Shown here: positions 54,055-64,000 of the stretch, piece after piece | How positions within the stretch are numbered: position 1 is the first letter of the stretch | Layout: the number at the start of each line of letters is the position of its first letter | Assembly (NCBI RefSeq): GCF_018294505.1 | Contig: NC_057807.1 | Location: 168,688,685-168,752,684 of the forward strand | DNA from: Triticum aestivum | Lineage: Eukaryota > Streptophyta > Magnoliopsida > Poales > Poaceae | DNA: 64,000 nt | Direction of reading: 5' to 3' | The notes under the pieces: model-generated | What the model saw: the letters and a program-made list of their open reading frames with translations, nothing else | The model's database searches: none | Told to the model about the DNA's origin: nothing | Translations under genes and position numbers: made by a program

Positions 54055-55355
54055 GGGTCTTTTACATCTGTGTCCCTAACTCGAACCCACTAATCAGATT
54101 TGCCCCTCCACCGTTATGTGCCCTTACGGAAATGCCCTTCCGTGCCGTTTCCGTTAGGTCAAAGGGCTTTGACCGTTTCCTGGATGTTAGTCGGACATTT
54201 TGCCCCTGACTCCATGTGACACTTACATGCGGGACCCATTCAAAGTAAATAAAAGGAAAACTAGGTCAGCTCAGATCTACCATGGGTCACTCAGTGACAC
54301 ATGGGACCTACCAAGGAAAAAACACTCTCCCTGATCCCTTCTCTTTCCCGGCCGTCAGCGGATGCGCTCGCCGGTTGTTCGCCGTACGGGGGCGGTTCAC
54401 CGCGTGGGGAGGGCGCCAGCCATGCGAGCTACGCGAGGCGCAAGCTCACCGGCGCAGCAGGGTGTAGATGCGCGCACGCATGGCCAACACACAGCCAAGG
54501 TCAGTCATGGCGGCCGGCTTCGAGCAGGGGGCTCCGGGCACGGAATCAGGCAGGGGATGATGAGAGTAGGGGTGCGAGCTTTCCTAGTTGACTTGAGAGA
54601 GGTCGGGTTGGTGAAGAATGGCTCATGGCGGCCGAATTTAGGACGGGAAGAGCGACGGCCTTGGCGGAGTTCGACGTCCCGGGCGTCGTCTACGGCGGCC
54701 CCAGGCCCGATTCACTGCGCAGGGCGGAGGAGAGGCACCCGACGAAGCTCATGGACATGCTCGTATGGCTGGATTTGGACTCCGGCCGCGGTGTCTAACG
54801 GCATCGTCGACCGAAGCTCTCAGGCGCTCTCAGGTGATTGCTCGCGTGATAGCTCCAACGATAGCTACGGGAGGCGGCTCCACCCCCTCCGTCGGACCAC
54901 CCCAAGCCTCCCACCGCGGCCCTCACACGCAGGCGCCCGTCCCTCACCGGTGACGGCCACCAGCCGAGCCGCCAAGCCTCGTCGTGACCATGTGAGAACA
55001 GGAGTTGACCCTGACATTGGGTCCAAATGGCCCACATGTCAGGGAGAGAGAGAGGGGGATGTTATGAGAGAGGGAGACCTTTTTTTATTGGTGGGCTCCA
55101 CGTGTAAGTTAGACAGAGAGGTTTTTTTTCCTTTTCCTAGGTAGGTCCCACCTGTAAGTGGGATGTGCACAGAGGGGCAAAAATGTCCAGCAAACGTGAG
55201 GAAAACGGTCAAAGCCCTTTGACCTGACGGAAACGGCACGGAGGGGCATTTCTGTAAGGGCACATAACGGCGGAGGGGCATTTTTGAGCAGGCTTTCGAA
55301 TTAGGGGTATATCTGATTAGGTGGTTCGAGTTAGGGACAAAAATGCAAATGGCCC
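54055..55355. mobile_element. Complete Mutator-like element with perfect 9-bp TSD
   Basis: The 1,301-bp element has terminal inverted repeats of about 200 bp (GGGTCTTTTACATCTGTG against GGGCCATTTGCATTTTTG, then shared GTCCCTAACTCGAACC). It is flanked by ATAAAAATA at 54046-54054 and 55356-55364, the 9-bp duplication diagnostic of Mutator. The interior (54330-55040) is GC-rich. It has a 260-codon open frame (54362-55144) that runs into the TIR and looks non-genic. A second frame near 54628-54800 reads FDVPGVVYGGPRPDSL, which could be a captured exon. No transposase is present, so it is non-autonomous and possibly a Pack-MULE. Confidence 0.95.
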
Positions 55356-55364
55356 ATAAAAATA

Positions 55365-56187
55365 ATATATAATAACATATAAAATAATTTAAATATATAT
55401 AATATAGTTAGAAGGGAAACATAAGTTGTACCTGGCGTTCCTATTCTTATATAGAAAAATAGAACAGACCTCTGCGTTTTCTTCAAAAAAATACATAAAT
55501 TGGGCTGCCAAAAATAAAACCTAGGATGGGAGGTCCATAGGCCGGTCGATACATGACGGCCCTAAGAAAATACAAACAGGCCCTCCCATCCAAGGTCGTG
55601 GGCTGCGCATGTTAAAAATGAAAGCCTAGACGGGGCAGCCCAAAACCACGTCCAACACTTAAAACTTCATCCCTCGTTTTCTCTGTGTTTCGCACACTCG
55701 ACATTGTGTGGGCATTTTGACTGTGCATCATATGAAGATGTGCTATGCATGAATGTTGATCAGCATGATGTTAACTGGCTGCTAGTCCATTTTCGACCAT
55801 GAATAAAACTTCCAACATGATGTTAACCCTGTTTGAAAAGGCCGTGTTGATATAAATGCTCTGCCTCTGAAAGTTGCAGTTTCTTATCTGAAACTGAACT
55901 TGTAGTTTCTTATCTGAAACTGAAACTTGCAGTTTCTTCTCGTCTGCACTTTCATACTCCTATGAAACTACATTTTTTAAGTGCTAAAAATAGATCTCTA
56001 GAATTCATAAAATTCTTCATATGCTCAATACTGCAAATCTGAAATTCAAAAGACATTCATATCTGAAAGTACTCTCAAAATACACAACACAAAACACAAT
56101 TCACAACCTGCAAATACTGACAACCCTAAGCTCCTCCTGACAATTCACAACCTGCCCGACTATTGGGCTGGAGGGGGCAACCCCCTC
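55365..56187. other. AT-rich CACTA interior, no gene
   Basis: It holds AT-rich sequence, then at 55875-55945 a short repeated hairpin unit (AGTTTCTTATCTGAAACT twice, with a third half copy). No coding potential is seen. Confidence 0.5.
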
Positions 56188-56691
56188 CTATTCCTCGGCG
56201 GCAGACAACCGCCCCGTGAGACGATGTGAACGGCGCGGGAGACGACGGCGGGGAAGCGTCGTCGGGCCAACTGCTTTTCTCCTCTTGCAGTTGGGTTCGG
56301 TCGACGAACACTCCACCGGCTCGCTCTGGCAGGACACCCTCACAAACGGCACCCTGTAGATGCTCGATCCTTCAATCTCTGGTGGATGCTCCATCTGGGG
56401 TCGATACTCCCACCACCGCTCCCTCACGATCGGATTCGGTGAATCTGTTTGCTCCATGGCCTAGAGGAGCAGCTCTATGTACTCCGGCGCGACTCCCTCC
56501 GGGAGTATCGCCGCCTTTTTGCTTTGTTGCAGATATTTGGCCATGGATGTCGCCGTCGCCGCTAGTTGGTCCTTGTTATCAAACCAAGACTGTATCTCCA
56601 ACATCCTAGCTAGCTTCACAGGGTCGCCGTCTGCGATCATCATGTATCGGTTGTACTCCTCCATCAATCTACTTCTCCACAGCACCTTCAC
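56188..56691 (-). pseudogene. Unknown gene, minus-strand copy of a divergent pair
   Basis: One frame runs from the ATG at 56691 to about 56188 with a single TAG at 56461-56463. It encodes MEEYNRYMMIADGD, LEIQSWFDNKDQ, a helical Ala-rich part (MAKYLQQSKKAAIL), EYIELLL, MEQTDSPNPIV, RERWWEYRPQMEHP and YRVPFVRV, then a basic Arg/Lys/Pro tail. The plus-strand gene at 57563-58071 is clearly homologous and has Trp (TGG) where this copy has TAG. I do not recognise the family. Confidence 0.6.
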
Positions 56692-56699
56692 TCGCCGGT

Positions 56700-57540
56700 G
56701 GTGGTTTTTGAATGGAAGAGTAGAGGAGCAGCGCTGGTTTTGGATTAGAACGGGAGAGGAGCGACGCTGGTTTTGGACTGGAATAGGAGAGGAGGGGCGG
56801 TGGTTTTGAAATGGAATAGGAGAGGAGCGGCGCTGGATTTAGATTGGAACAGGAGAGGAGCGGCGGTGGTTTAAGAGGAGAAGAGCAGAAGAGCGGCGCT
56901 GGTCTTGGAAGTATTTTTTTGTTGTTTTGCATATTTTGGGTCAAAGTTTGACCACGTACTGTATGTGACAAGCAAAATGGGAATGCATGTCACCAAAAAA
57001 TTGTATCGTTTGGTTCGTATCTGAATGTACTTTCAGATTATATTATTTTTGCAACGTATAACATATATTTTATGTGCGAAAATCATGGTCAATTATGACC
57101 GAGAATAAAAGGGAGACTAGTTCATGTGGGGTCTCTTTCTTAATTGAAGGGTAAATTGATTTTGATTTTGATCCAGTCACAGCGCGACGGCCCTCTCGCC
57201 CAATCCTAAATCGCTGCCGCATGCTCCTCTCCCTCTTCTCCATTGCAAAACCACCTCCTCTCCTCTCCATCATCTCCATTCCAAAACCACTGTCTCGCCT
57301 CTCCCTCTTCTGATCTTCTCCATTGCAAAACCACCTCCTCTCCTCTCCATCATCTCCATTCCAAAACCACCTCCTCTCCTCTCCATCATCTCCATTCCAA
57401 AACCACCGTCTCGCCTCTCCCTCTTCTGATCTTCTCTCCATTGCAAAACCACCTCCTTTCCTCTCCATCATCTCCATTCCGAAACCAGCTCCTCTCCTCT
57501 CCCTCTTCTCTATTGCAAGACCACAGTCTCTCCTCCCATC
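56700..57540. repeat. Two mirrored minisatellites between the divergent gene copies
   Basis: 56700-56910 holds five to six units of about 37 bp (GGTTTTGGA.TGGAA.AGGAGAGGAGCGGCG). 57240-57530 holds about seven units of about 36 bp of the complementary type (TCCATTCCAAAACCACC, TCCTCTCCTCTCCATCATC). Each is upstream of its gene copy, so the two halves form a large imperfect inverted repeat centred near 57050. The centre (56930-57180) is AT-rich and contains GGTCAAAGTTTGACC. Confidence 0.8.
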
Positions 57541-57562
57541 TTCCAAAGCTAGCACCGGACCA

Positions 57563-58071
57563 CTCAGAAGGACATCTATGGAGAGGATGCAGCAGTGAAT
57601 CAGGCAGATCGCCGGTGGCGACCAGGCAAAGTTACCCAGGTTGAAGGAGATCCTTAGTTGGTTTGACAATGAGTGGGAGATTTCGAGGATGGTGCGGGCC
57701 ATGTGGCAATGTATGCGAAAGAGCGAGACGGCGGCGATGAGGGCGGCGATGTACATGTACTCCTCGGCGGCAGTCACGCTGCAGTCCTGCGAGTTCATCG
57801 AGTATCTCCTATGGGCGATGGAGCAGACAGATTCGACCGAGGCGACAGTCAGGCGGAGGTGGTGGGCGTACAAGTCGAAGGTCGAGCACCCAGAGGATAA
57901 CGAATCGATCGAGTATGGTGTGCCGTTCGTGAGGGTGCAGAGCCAGCCAAAGCCACAGGAGTATTCGTTCTCCCACCGCAAGAGGAGGCCAGATGGCGCG
58001 ACGTCGCTTCCCCGCCGTTCTCCACGGTTCCCTCGACGCTCGCCTCGTTTCAATGGCGGCGGTAGGGTTTA
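57563..58071 (+). pseudogene. Unknown gene, plus-strand copy of a divergent pair
   Basis: The frame carries RRTSMERMQQ, a TGA at 57596-57598, then IRQIAGGDQAKL, LKEILSWFDNEWE, a helical part with CMRKSETAAMRAAMYMYSSAA, CEFIEYLLWAMEQTDST, VRRRWWAYKSKVEHP, YGVPFVRV and an Arg/Pro-rich tail to the TAA at 58069. It matches the minus-strand copy over its whole length at perhaps half of residues. The stop near the start would leave 143 codons from ATG 57641. I do not recognise the family; the WW and VPFVRV motifs are the most conserved parts. Confidence 0.6.
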
Positions 58072-58403
58072 AGGTATGCTTCGCACTAACCTAATCTTCC
58101 ACCTGCTCATGCTTACAATCAGTGTGACAGCTCATGAAAATCATGCTTACAATCAGTCTTCGAGTACTACACCAATCACCCTAAAATAGCTCTGGACCTT
58201 TGGGTCAAAGTTGTGACACAGTGTACAAATAAAGAAAAATAGATTGGTGCTTCTTTCAGAAAAGAGTATTCCCTAGAAAACTGCCAATATAAGCTACTAG
58301 TATTTGGTTAGAGGATTTACTGCCGAGAAAGATCCGTCCACAGAGAGCGCCACACATCCCACTGGTGGTGGTGGATGCCAATGCGTGCATGCAGCATGGT
58401 TGG
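58072..58403. other. Unassigned DNA between the gene copy and the Gypsy LTR
   Basis: A repeated phrase ATGCTTACAATCAGT occurs at about 58108 and 58143. The rest has no frame or repeat that I can place. GTTGG at 58399-58403 would be the target-site copy next to the LTR. Confidence 0.4.
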
Positions 58404-58884
58404 TGTCGGTGGCAAAACCGGCGGATCTCGGGTAGGGGGTCCCGAACTGTGCGTCTAGGCGGATGGTAACAGGAGACAAGGGACACGATGTTTTACCCAG
58501 GTTCGGGCCCTCTTGATGGAGGTAAAACCCTACGTCCTGCTTGATTAATATTGATGATGTGTATTACAAGAGTGGATCTACCACGAGATCAAGGAGGCTA
58601 AACCCTAGAAGCTAGCCTATGGTATGATTGTTGTAATGGAGGTTGTGTCCTACGGACTAAAGCCCTCCGGTTTATATAGACACCGGAGAGGGCTAGGGTT
58701 ACACAGAGTCGGTTACAATGGTAGGAGATCTACATATCCGTATTGCCAAGCTTGCCTTCCACGCCAAGGAAAGTCCCATCCGGACACGGGACGGAGTCTT
58801 CGGTCTTGTATCTTCGTAGTCTTGGAGTTCGGCGGACGATGATAGTCCGGCTGTCCGGACACCCCCTAGTCCAGGACTCCCTCA
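58404..58884 (-). repeat. 3' LTR of the Tat-like Gypsy element
   Basis: On the minus strand it starts TGAGGGAGTCCTGGACTAGG and ends TTTTGCCACCGACA. It is 481 bp, the same length as 32883-33363, and about 80% alike by eye. A TATATAA box is near 58672. Confidence 0.92.
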
Positions 58885-59316
58885 GTAGCCCCTGAACCTG
58901 GCTTCAATGACGATGAGTCCGGCGCGCATAATGTTCGGCATTGCAAGGCGGGTTCCTCCTTTGAATAATCCAGAGAAGATTGTGAACACCTGGATAGTGT
59001 CCGGCTCTGCAAAATAAATTCCACGTTCCACCATAGAGAGAATAATATATACACAAGTTCAATCTGCTGACGTATTTTGCGGCATGACATCACACCACTA
59101 CCAAGCCTTTACTTGAATCGTTTTTTATTATACCACCTCAGCGCGTTTAGCGAAGCGGTTTCCTTGGCACATCTTGTCGAAGCAGAGATCATGTTCCCCT
59201 TATTCTGGGATTCTCATCAATACGGATGTGGGTAACCCAACCGCGCCATTGATGGTGGCACTTGGGAGATAAGCGAGTTTTACCAGGCTAGTGGGGACGC
59301 ATAGTCTTCGTCCGCC

Positions 59317-59326
59317 TATATATAAG
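59317..59326 (+). promoter_or_regulatory. Putative TATA box of the antisense gene
   Basis: TATATATAAG lies 113 bp upstream of the first ATG (59439), with a CT-rich stretch in between, on the strand opposite to the host element. It is a good match to a plant core promoter, but expression is not shown by sequence. Confidence 0.6.
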
Positions 59327-59438
59327 GGATAAGGATTCACCTTTTCACCTACGCCTTCTTCCTCCTTTGCTTATCCATCTCCGCGCACTCGAGCTCCAGC
59401 GCCCAAGTTCGCGCATCTCACCTCGACCTTCTCCGACC

Positions 59439-62400
59439 ATGTCCGGAGCGGGAGGTAAATGGTTGGCCTCCACTGTTAAGGAGGAGCACATCACAAAGTT
59501 GCGCAGCGCCGGATACCTTTCCGGCGACATCGCGCATCGGCTGCCCGACGAGGGGCAGCTCATCCCCACCCCCAGGCCCCAATGAGAGGGTCATTTTCCT
59601 CCCCCACTTCCTCCGCGGACTGGGCTTTCCACTTCACCCCTTTGTCCGGGGGCTCATGTTCTACTACGGCCTGGATTTCCATGATCTGGCGCCGAACTTC
59701 ATCCTCAACATCTCGACGTTTATCGTTGTGTGCGAGGCCTTCCTCTGCATCCAGCCCCACTTCGGCTTGTGGCTCAAGACCTTCAATGTCAAGCCGAAGG
59801 TAGTGAAGGGCACTCAAGCGGAGTGCGGAGGCGCCATGTTGGGCAAGATGCCCAACGTCCTTTGGTTCGAAGGGGCCTTCGTGGAATCCGTTAAGGGGTG
59901 GCAGTTGGGGTGGTTCTATATCACCGAGCCGCGCGACCCTACGTGGGCGGCGGCCCCCGAGTTCAGATCTGGTATCCCTACGCAGCTCACCTCCTGGAAA
60001 GAGAAGGGCTTGCTGTGGGGTAATTTGAAGGAGCTGACGGGACTCCAAGCATGTATCCAGAAGCTGGTGAACAAGAAGCTCAGGCTGGTTAACGTGGTCC
60101 AGGTCATGCTCGTCCGCCGGATTCTCCCATGCCAAGAGCGGGCATTCAATCTGTGGGAGTTCGATCCGGAACAACACCAGGCGTTGAGCGGGCTCTTCGA
60201 CATGACGTACGAAGGCGCCTGGAGGGTGCTGTTTAAGGGCGCCGAAGCCCCCGCATCCGCGACGGAAGATCGCGGATTTCACTCGCAGCGTCCAGCTGAC
60301 GAGGTAAGTGATTCTACCCCTTTACGGGACACTTGTTGTTAATAGTTCAACCCTAAGCGGGTTTTAATCTCCCTTTTCCTTTGACAGGAATGGATGAAGA
60401 AGGCCGAGCAGCTCATCTGCCCAGCTCCCATGCCAGAAGACCCAGTGGACGCCCGTCTAGCGGGGCTGCTGGTTCCGGCACCGCACGTGGTGCCGGAGAA
60501 GAAGGCCAAGAAGGTGGCCACGGGTACTCTAAAGAGTTCCCGTTTTCAGGTGTCCGACGACTCCGAGGCGGATTCCTCCCCCGAAGATGAGGAGGAGGAA
60601 GAAGACTCTCTCCCAGAGGAGGGAGAGAGAAAGAGGAAGGCCTCCCCAACAGGGGAGGCCGAAGGGTCCAAGAGGGGAAGAACTATTCCCCCGGACAGCT
60701 CCGTCAACACCAACGTTGGCGATGAAGAGTGGCCCTCAAGGGCCAGGCCTCAGGCGAGATCGTAAGTATCCGGATCCCTGAATGGTCTGCCATTTCCTTA
60801 GTGTCACATAGTGTCCTTCTAATGCCGCATACTGCCTACAGTCCGGCCGACGATGATCTCCCTGCTTCATCGAGCGGGTCGTTGGCTGCGTCGGACGTGG
60901 AATCCATTCCGACTGCCTCCACCCCTCGCACCGCTGAGGACGCCGAGGTGGGATCCCGGGAAGGGACCCATCAGGAGGAGGCTCCGGAGGCGCCGCAAGG
61001 CAGCCTCCCGGACTTTGCACTAGACTCTACACCGGAACCTGCAGTGGTTCCAGAGTCCGGCAGGCGGCCCCTTCGCAAGAAGGGCAAGACCGTGACACCG
61101 GCGGCCCCCGTCCAACCGGAGGCGCCAGACGACTTGTTGGAGGCGCTCAAAGGCGCTTCCATCGAGGAAGAACACCACACTATCATGAGTGCGGTGATTC
61201 AGAAGGTTCGGTTCGCCAAGAGCGGGCTGACCGAAGCCTGCAGCAGCCTTCTAACAGGCTTTGAGGTAAGAAGTTAAAATTATGCAATGTAATACCGCAT
61301 AGACAGTAGCCCCTGATGCTCGGTTCGGTGTTCGGAAAGAAAAGCCGGACTGAGGATCTAAAGAAGATATACGCAGGGTTGCTAAAAAAATGTGTCAATA
61401 TGGGTTTGCAGGCTGCACTGCTGACCTCTGCCGCACTGACTGCGGAGGTCGATGCATTGAAGCAGGATCTCGAGCGGTCCGAGCAAGAGCTTGGCCGTGC
61501 CAAGAAGCAGCTCGAGGACAAAGAAGGTGAGTAACACCACTTTGAATAGTTACCTTACAGAAAAGGATTTAGGTTGCAATGAAAGAATAACAAGGATAAC
61601 ATGGGTACTGCAGGGGCCACGAACGAGGTGGCAACCCTGAAGGAGGCTGTGTCCGCGGCCGAACGCAATGCGGCCGCGGAACGGGCAGAGCGAGAGAAGC
61701 AGGAGGCGTGGGTGGCGGAGGTGCGGCAAGAGCTCCAGGCTCTCATGGAGAAGCATGAGAGTTTGGAGCGCGACTCAAAGACCTGGGAGTCCGAGCTCGC
61801 CTCGGCTCTCGAAAGTGCCAAGTCCGCTAAGGCCGAGGCCCGTAAGGCCCTTCAGGAGGTTGAAGATGTGAAGAAGATAGCGGCGGGTAAGGCATGTTTC
61901 ATGCAAAGCAAGCATGTTAATGTAAACTACCTGACACTTACCCGAATTCGGAGCTCTCCAAGGGCGTTTGCAGATCTGCCGCGCAGTGTGTCCGATGCCG
62001 CCGCATTCTACCGTGGCGAGGAGGGGAGCTCAACGGAGAAGGTCTTCTGGTCTCAGTGCGCTGAGGCCGGCCATCCGGTGCCCCCTAGCAACCAGCTGAA
62101 GCAGTTGGTCGAACTCCACAAGGTAGCTGAGGAGGCCATGAAGGGCCTCATAGTCCGGCTGTGGCCTGGAGAGGCCATGCCTGGGAGCTACTTCGGCCTC
62201 ATGCGGCGGCTGGTGGATGCGCGCCCCTGGGTGGAGGTCATCAAGCGCTCCGCCTGTATTGAAGGTGCTCGTCGGGCCCTTGCCCGCGCAAAGGTGCACT
62301 GGGGCAGGCTGGATGCGGAGAGGCTTCTTACTGACCCGCCGCCAGCGGGCAAGGAGTATCGTACGCCCGAAATGTACTATAAGACTGTCCTGAAGGGTGC

Positions 62401-62446
62401 CCGCAATATTGCGGATGAGTGCCCCAGAGATGTAATTATTGAGTAA
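59439..62446 (+). pseudogene. Six-exon antisense gene of a Gypsy element ('putative gypsy type transposon' family)
   Basis: Exons 59439-60303, 60388-60761, 60842-61265, 61412-61526, 61614-61886 and 61974-62446 join in phase at GT-AG borders with introns of 80-146 bp, giving about 840 codons. Exon 1 starts MSGAGGKWLASTVKEEH and carries the PF04195-like region (FYYGLDFHDLAPNFILNIS, FVESVKGWQLGWFYITEP, LVNVVQVMLVRRILPCQ). A single-base indel at about 59578-59583 breaks the frame between PTPRP and ERVIFLPHFLRG. Exon 2 is Lys-rich and acidic with a likely nuclear signal (ERKRK). Exons 4-5 are a long coiled coil (EVDALKQDLERSEQELG). Exon 6 is a helical domain ending DVIIE. Antisense genes of this kind are known from grass Tat-lineage Gypsy elements; their role is unknown. 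Confidence 0.8.
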
Positions 62447-63759
62447 ACTCGCTATGTATTATCCCGTGCGCTGAAAACTTTGTTCATATGCGCTAAGCAA
62501 CGCTTGTTTAATTTAAAATATTTCCTTCTGTGCGGCCGTTTATAAGATCTGAGAGATGGCAAGTCGTTGGCTTCAGCCCCCAAGCCGCGAGTGCTGGGGT
62601 GTTCGGGATAAACTTGAGCACTCTTGTTCCCATTTTTGGGTCCATCTAGGGAGGCGCTCAACACAACGAACAAGGCAACCGGACTTATAATGCTTGAACA
62701 CTCTCACTTAGCCATAGAATTCTATAATTTTAAATTTCGGCGAAGCCCCTAGTATTCGGAAGACCGAATTCGGGGCGCTATCCACACCTTCGTCGGACAT
62801 TATCCGGTACTTCGCTCGAAGCGGCATGAGTCTTTAGGGACCCGAAAAGACCTCTCGAACAGCGACCAGTCTCTCGCCTTATCATGCCAGTCAGTTTTAG
62901 CTTTCTCCACTGAGGCGCTCGCCCAGCTCAACCGGGGCGCAATCGCAGTGGTTCTCCCAGTGCCACCTTAGCCGACAGAACGGAACGTAAGGCACCAAAA
63001 CGTGGGAGCCGGGCAAACCCAACTATTGACCCAAGACATGATTCGGAGCCGATTCATATAATGCTATAAGTTCGGGGTGCCGCACTTGTGAAAGTGCTCG
63101 GACTTATCACACCATAATGCGGGGAACATAAGCCCCTGGTGTATTTGGCCGTACCAAAATATACGGGTGCAAGATGTCATTAATGAACATATGTGTAAAG
63201 TAATGCGATAACAGGCAAAAATTGCTGCATTATTTATTCGAGGAATTCTGCTGTGAGTGCGGAAGGATACAAATAGTGCGGTAAGCAAGGGATTGGACTA
63301 AATAAACATGTCCCCCTCCAGGGGTGGGCCGCGGACTGGTGTATATAATCGAATTTAATGCTTGTAATGGAGACCACCTGAGTGTTCGTCGCAGCCTTCT
63401 TCCCTCCCTGGCTGTTGCATCGTGAGTTCGGCGAGTTTGCCGCCGGACAGAGCCTCTGGTGAACGGAGTCATGTGTATACAAAGAAGGAAAATAGAAAAA
63501 AAAGCGACACACTTGTGAGCCCCTGGTGTGGTCAAGCCGCACTCTGGGTCTGTTGTGGTCGTGCCCCTCCCCCTAGGCCCATGGTATCTCCAGAGCGTAA
63601 TGATGTACGCGGAGGGTTGGTCTTGCAATCATGAGAGGGTTGGGGTTGGGGCCGCATTGCTACGCGTGCTCGGAACGTGCCAGGTGGTCTTGGTTGATGT
63701 TGCTCCGGGCGTATTTGGCCGTGTCCGGCCGTTTAACGGCCGGACTCGAAAATTGCCTT
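62447..63759. other. Spacer between antisense gene and protease remnant
   Basis: No frame of note is seen on either strand. Short phrases with CCGGAC, CGGAAGACC and GAATTCGG recur, as in the non-coding parts of this element family. No polymerase domain is recognisable, even with frameshifts. Confidence 0.55.
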
Positions 63760-64000
63760 AGAAGGTTGCTCTGTACTTCTGCTGCGAGAGCCGCTGTATG
63801 TTCCTCCGTTCGAGGGAGCGTTCCGTATTTCCGTTGACCGTGATGACTCCACGAGGGCCTGGCATCTTGAGCTTGAGGTATGCGTAATGCGGCACCGCGT
63901 TGAACTTTGCAAACGCGGTTCATCCGAGCAGAGCGTGATAGCCGCTGCGGAACGGGACTATGTCGAAGATTAACTCCTCGCTCCGAAAATTGTCCGGGTA
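63760..64000 (-). pseudogene. Protease-region remnant of the Tat-like Gypsy element
   Basis: Reading leftward from the window edge, the frame gives FRSEELIFDIVPFRSGYHALLG, a TGA at about 63920-63922 where the family has Arg, then FAKFNAVPHYAYLKLKMPGP and RGVITVNGN. It is then lost by a frameshift near 63800. This is the carboxy half of the aspartic-protease region in Tat-lineage Gypsy polyproteins. It fixes the element's orientation as minus. Confidence 0.8.

Larger units (their letters stand above)
50294..58403 (+). mobile_element. CACTA (En/Spm) element, left end and interior
   Basis: CACTACAAAAAAAGACAC at 50294 is a CACTA terminus, followed by short inverted motifs (TATGACA/TGTCATA, CATGACA) and several zones of tandem subterminal repeats to about 53100. 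Interior DNA contains a MULE, AT-rich sequence and two gene-like fragments. A closing TGTAGTG terminus was not found, so the right limit is only the Gypsy LTR at 58404 and part of this stretch may be something else. No transposase was recognised. Confidence 0.6.
58404..64000 (-). mobile_element. Tat-like Gypsy element on the minus strand, running off the window
   Basis: The 3' LTR is at 58404-58884. Read on the minus strand, a purine-rich tract (CAGGGGCTAC) comes just before it, and a protease remnant lies at 63760-64000. Between them on the plus strand is a six-exon antisense gene. No reverse transcriptase or integrase lies between protease and 3' LTR, so the element is non-autonomous. Its LTR is of the same family as 32883-33363 but in opposite orientation, so it is a separate insertion. 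Confidence 0.85.

Noticed and set aside
54362..55144. 260-codon plus-strand frame inside the MULE
   Set aside because: It continues into the terminal inverted repeat and has low-complexity Arg/Ser/Gly composition with no domain; kept only as MULE content.
57070..58053. Minus-strand open frame of 327 codons with Glu/Arg/Gly repeats
   Set aside because: It is the antisense reading of the minisatellite and of the plus-strand gene copy; the repeats keep it open by chance.
58190..58230. Possible right terminus of the CACTA near GTGACACAGTG
   Set aside because: It lacks the TGTAGTG end and has no matching 3-bp target duplication with 50291-50293.

Overview
The window is nuclear DNA of a large-genome grass, almost certainly a member of the Triticeae (wheat, Aegilops or a close relative). 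The evidence is one intron-rich plant gene surrounded by deeply nested transposons. These include an Angela/BARE-type Copia element, a Maximus/Sirevirus-type Copia element, Athila-like and Tat-like Gypsy elements, an L1-type LINE, CACTA elements, Mutator-like elements (MULEs) and a Stowaway MITE. A 280-base N gap shows it comes from a scaffolded assembly. Family names are from recognition of LTR ends and domains, not from a database search.

Layout. 1-689 is the right end of a MULE. 2331-7375 (minus strand) holds the first seven coding exons (about 502 codons) of a SEC24-type COPII coat gene. Its remaining exons lie beyond the left edge, and the MULE, a Stowaway MITE and a microsatellite lie in its introns. 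A small TIR element (7458-7779) and a 5'-truncated LINE (8006-12885, 14-bp target duplication) sit upstream of its start codon. From 13.2 kb to 16.2 kb lie repeat clusters and an Athila-like Gypsy relic. That relic is split by a full-length Maximus-type Copia element (16241-29036, TSD GAAGT) and resumes at 29042. It is followed by an LTR fragment (30334-30563) and a CACTA end (30564) next to an F-box/FBD gene fragment. The fragment is cut by a Tat-like LTR (32883). That Tat-like element is entered by a second Gypsy (33642), whose 5' LTR is entered by a full-length Angela-type Copia element (33861-42575, TSD ATATA). The second Gypsy continues to 50293, where another CACTA begins. This CACTA holds long subterminal repeat arrays, the N gap, a complete MULE (54055-55355, 9-bp TSD) and a head-to-head pair of broken homologous genes. 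From 58404 to the right edge is a Tat-like Gypsy on the minus strand that carries a six-exon gene in antisense.

How it fits together. SEC24 is the only host gene with an intact reading frame here. The F-box fragment and the paired unknown genes are disabled by stops, frameshifts or insertion. The transposon proteins are mostly disabled by a few stops or frameshifts: two stops in the LINE ORF2 and two in the Angela polyprotein. Three Gypsy regions show gag and protease without reverse transcriptase. In two of them (43.8-50.3 kb and 58.4-64 kb) accessory genes occupy the space where pol would be expected, which suggests non-autonomous elements. The nesting order read from intact target duplications is: Tat-like LTR (32883), then Athila-like Gypsy (33642), then Angela; and Athila-like relic (about 14 kb), then Maximus.
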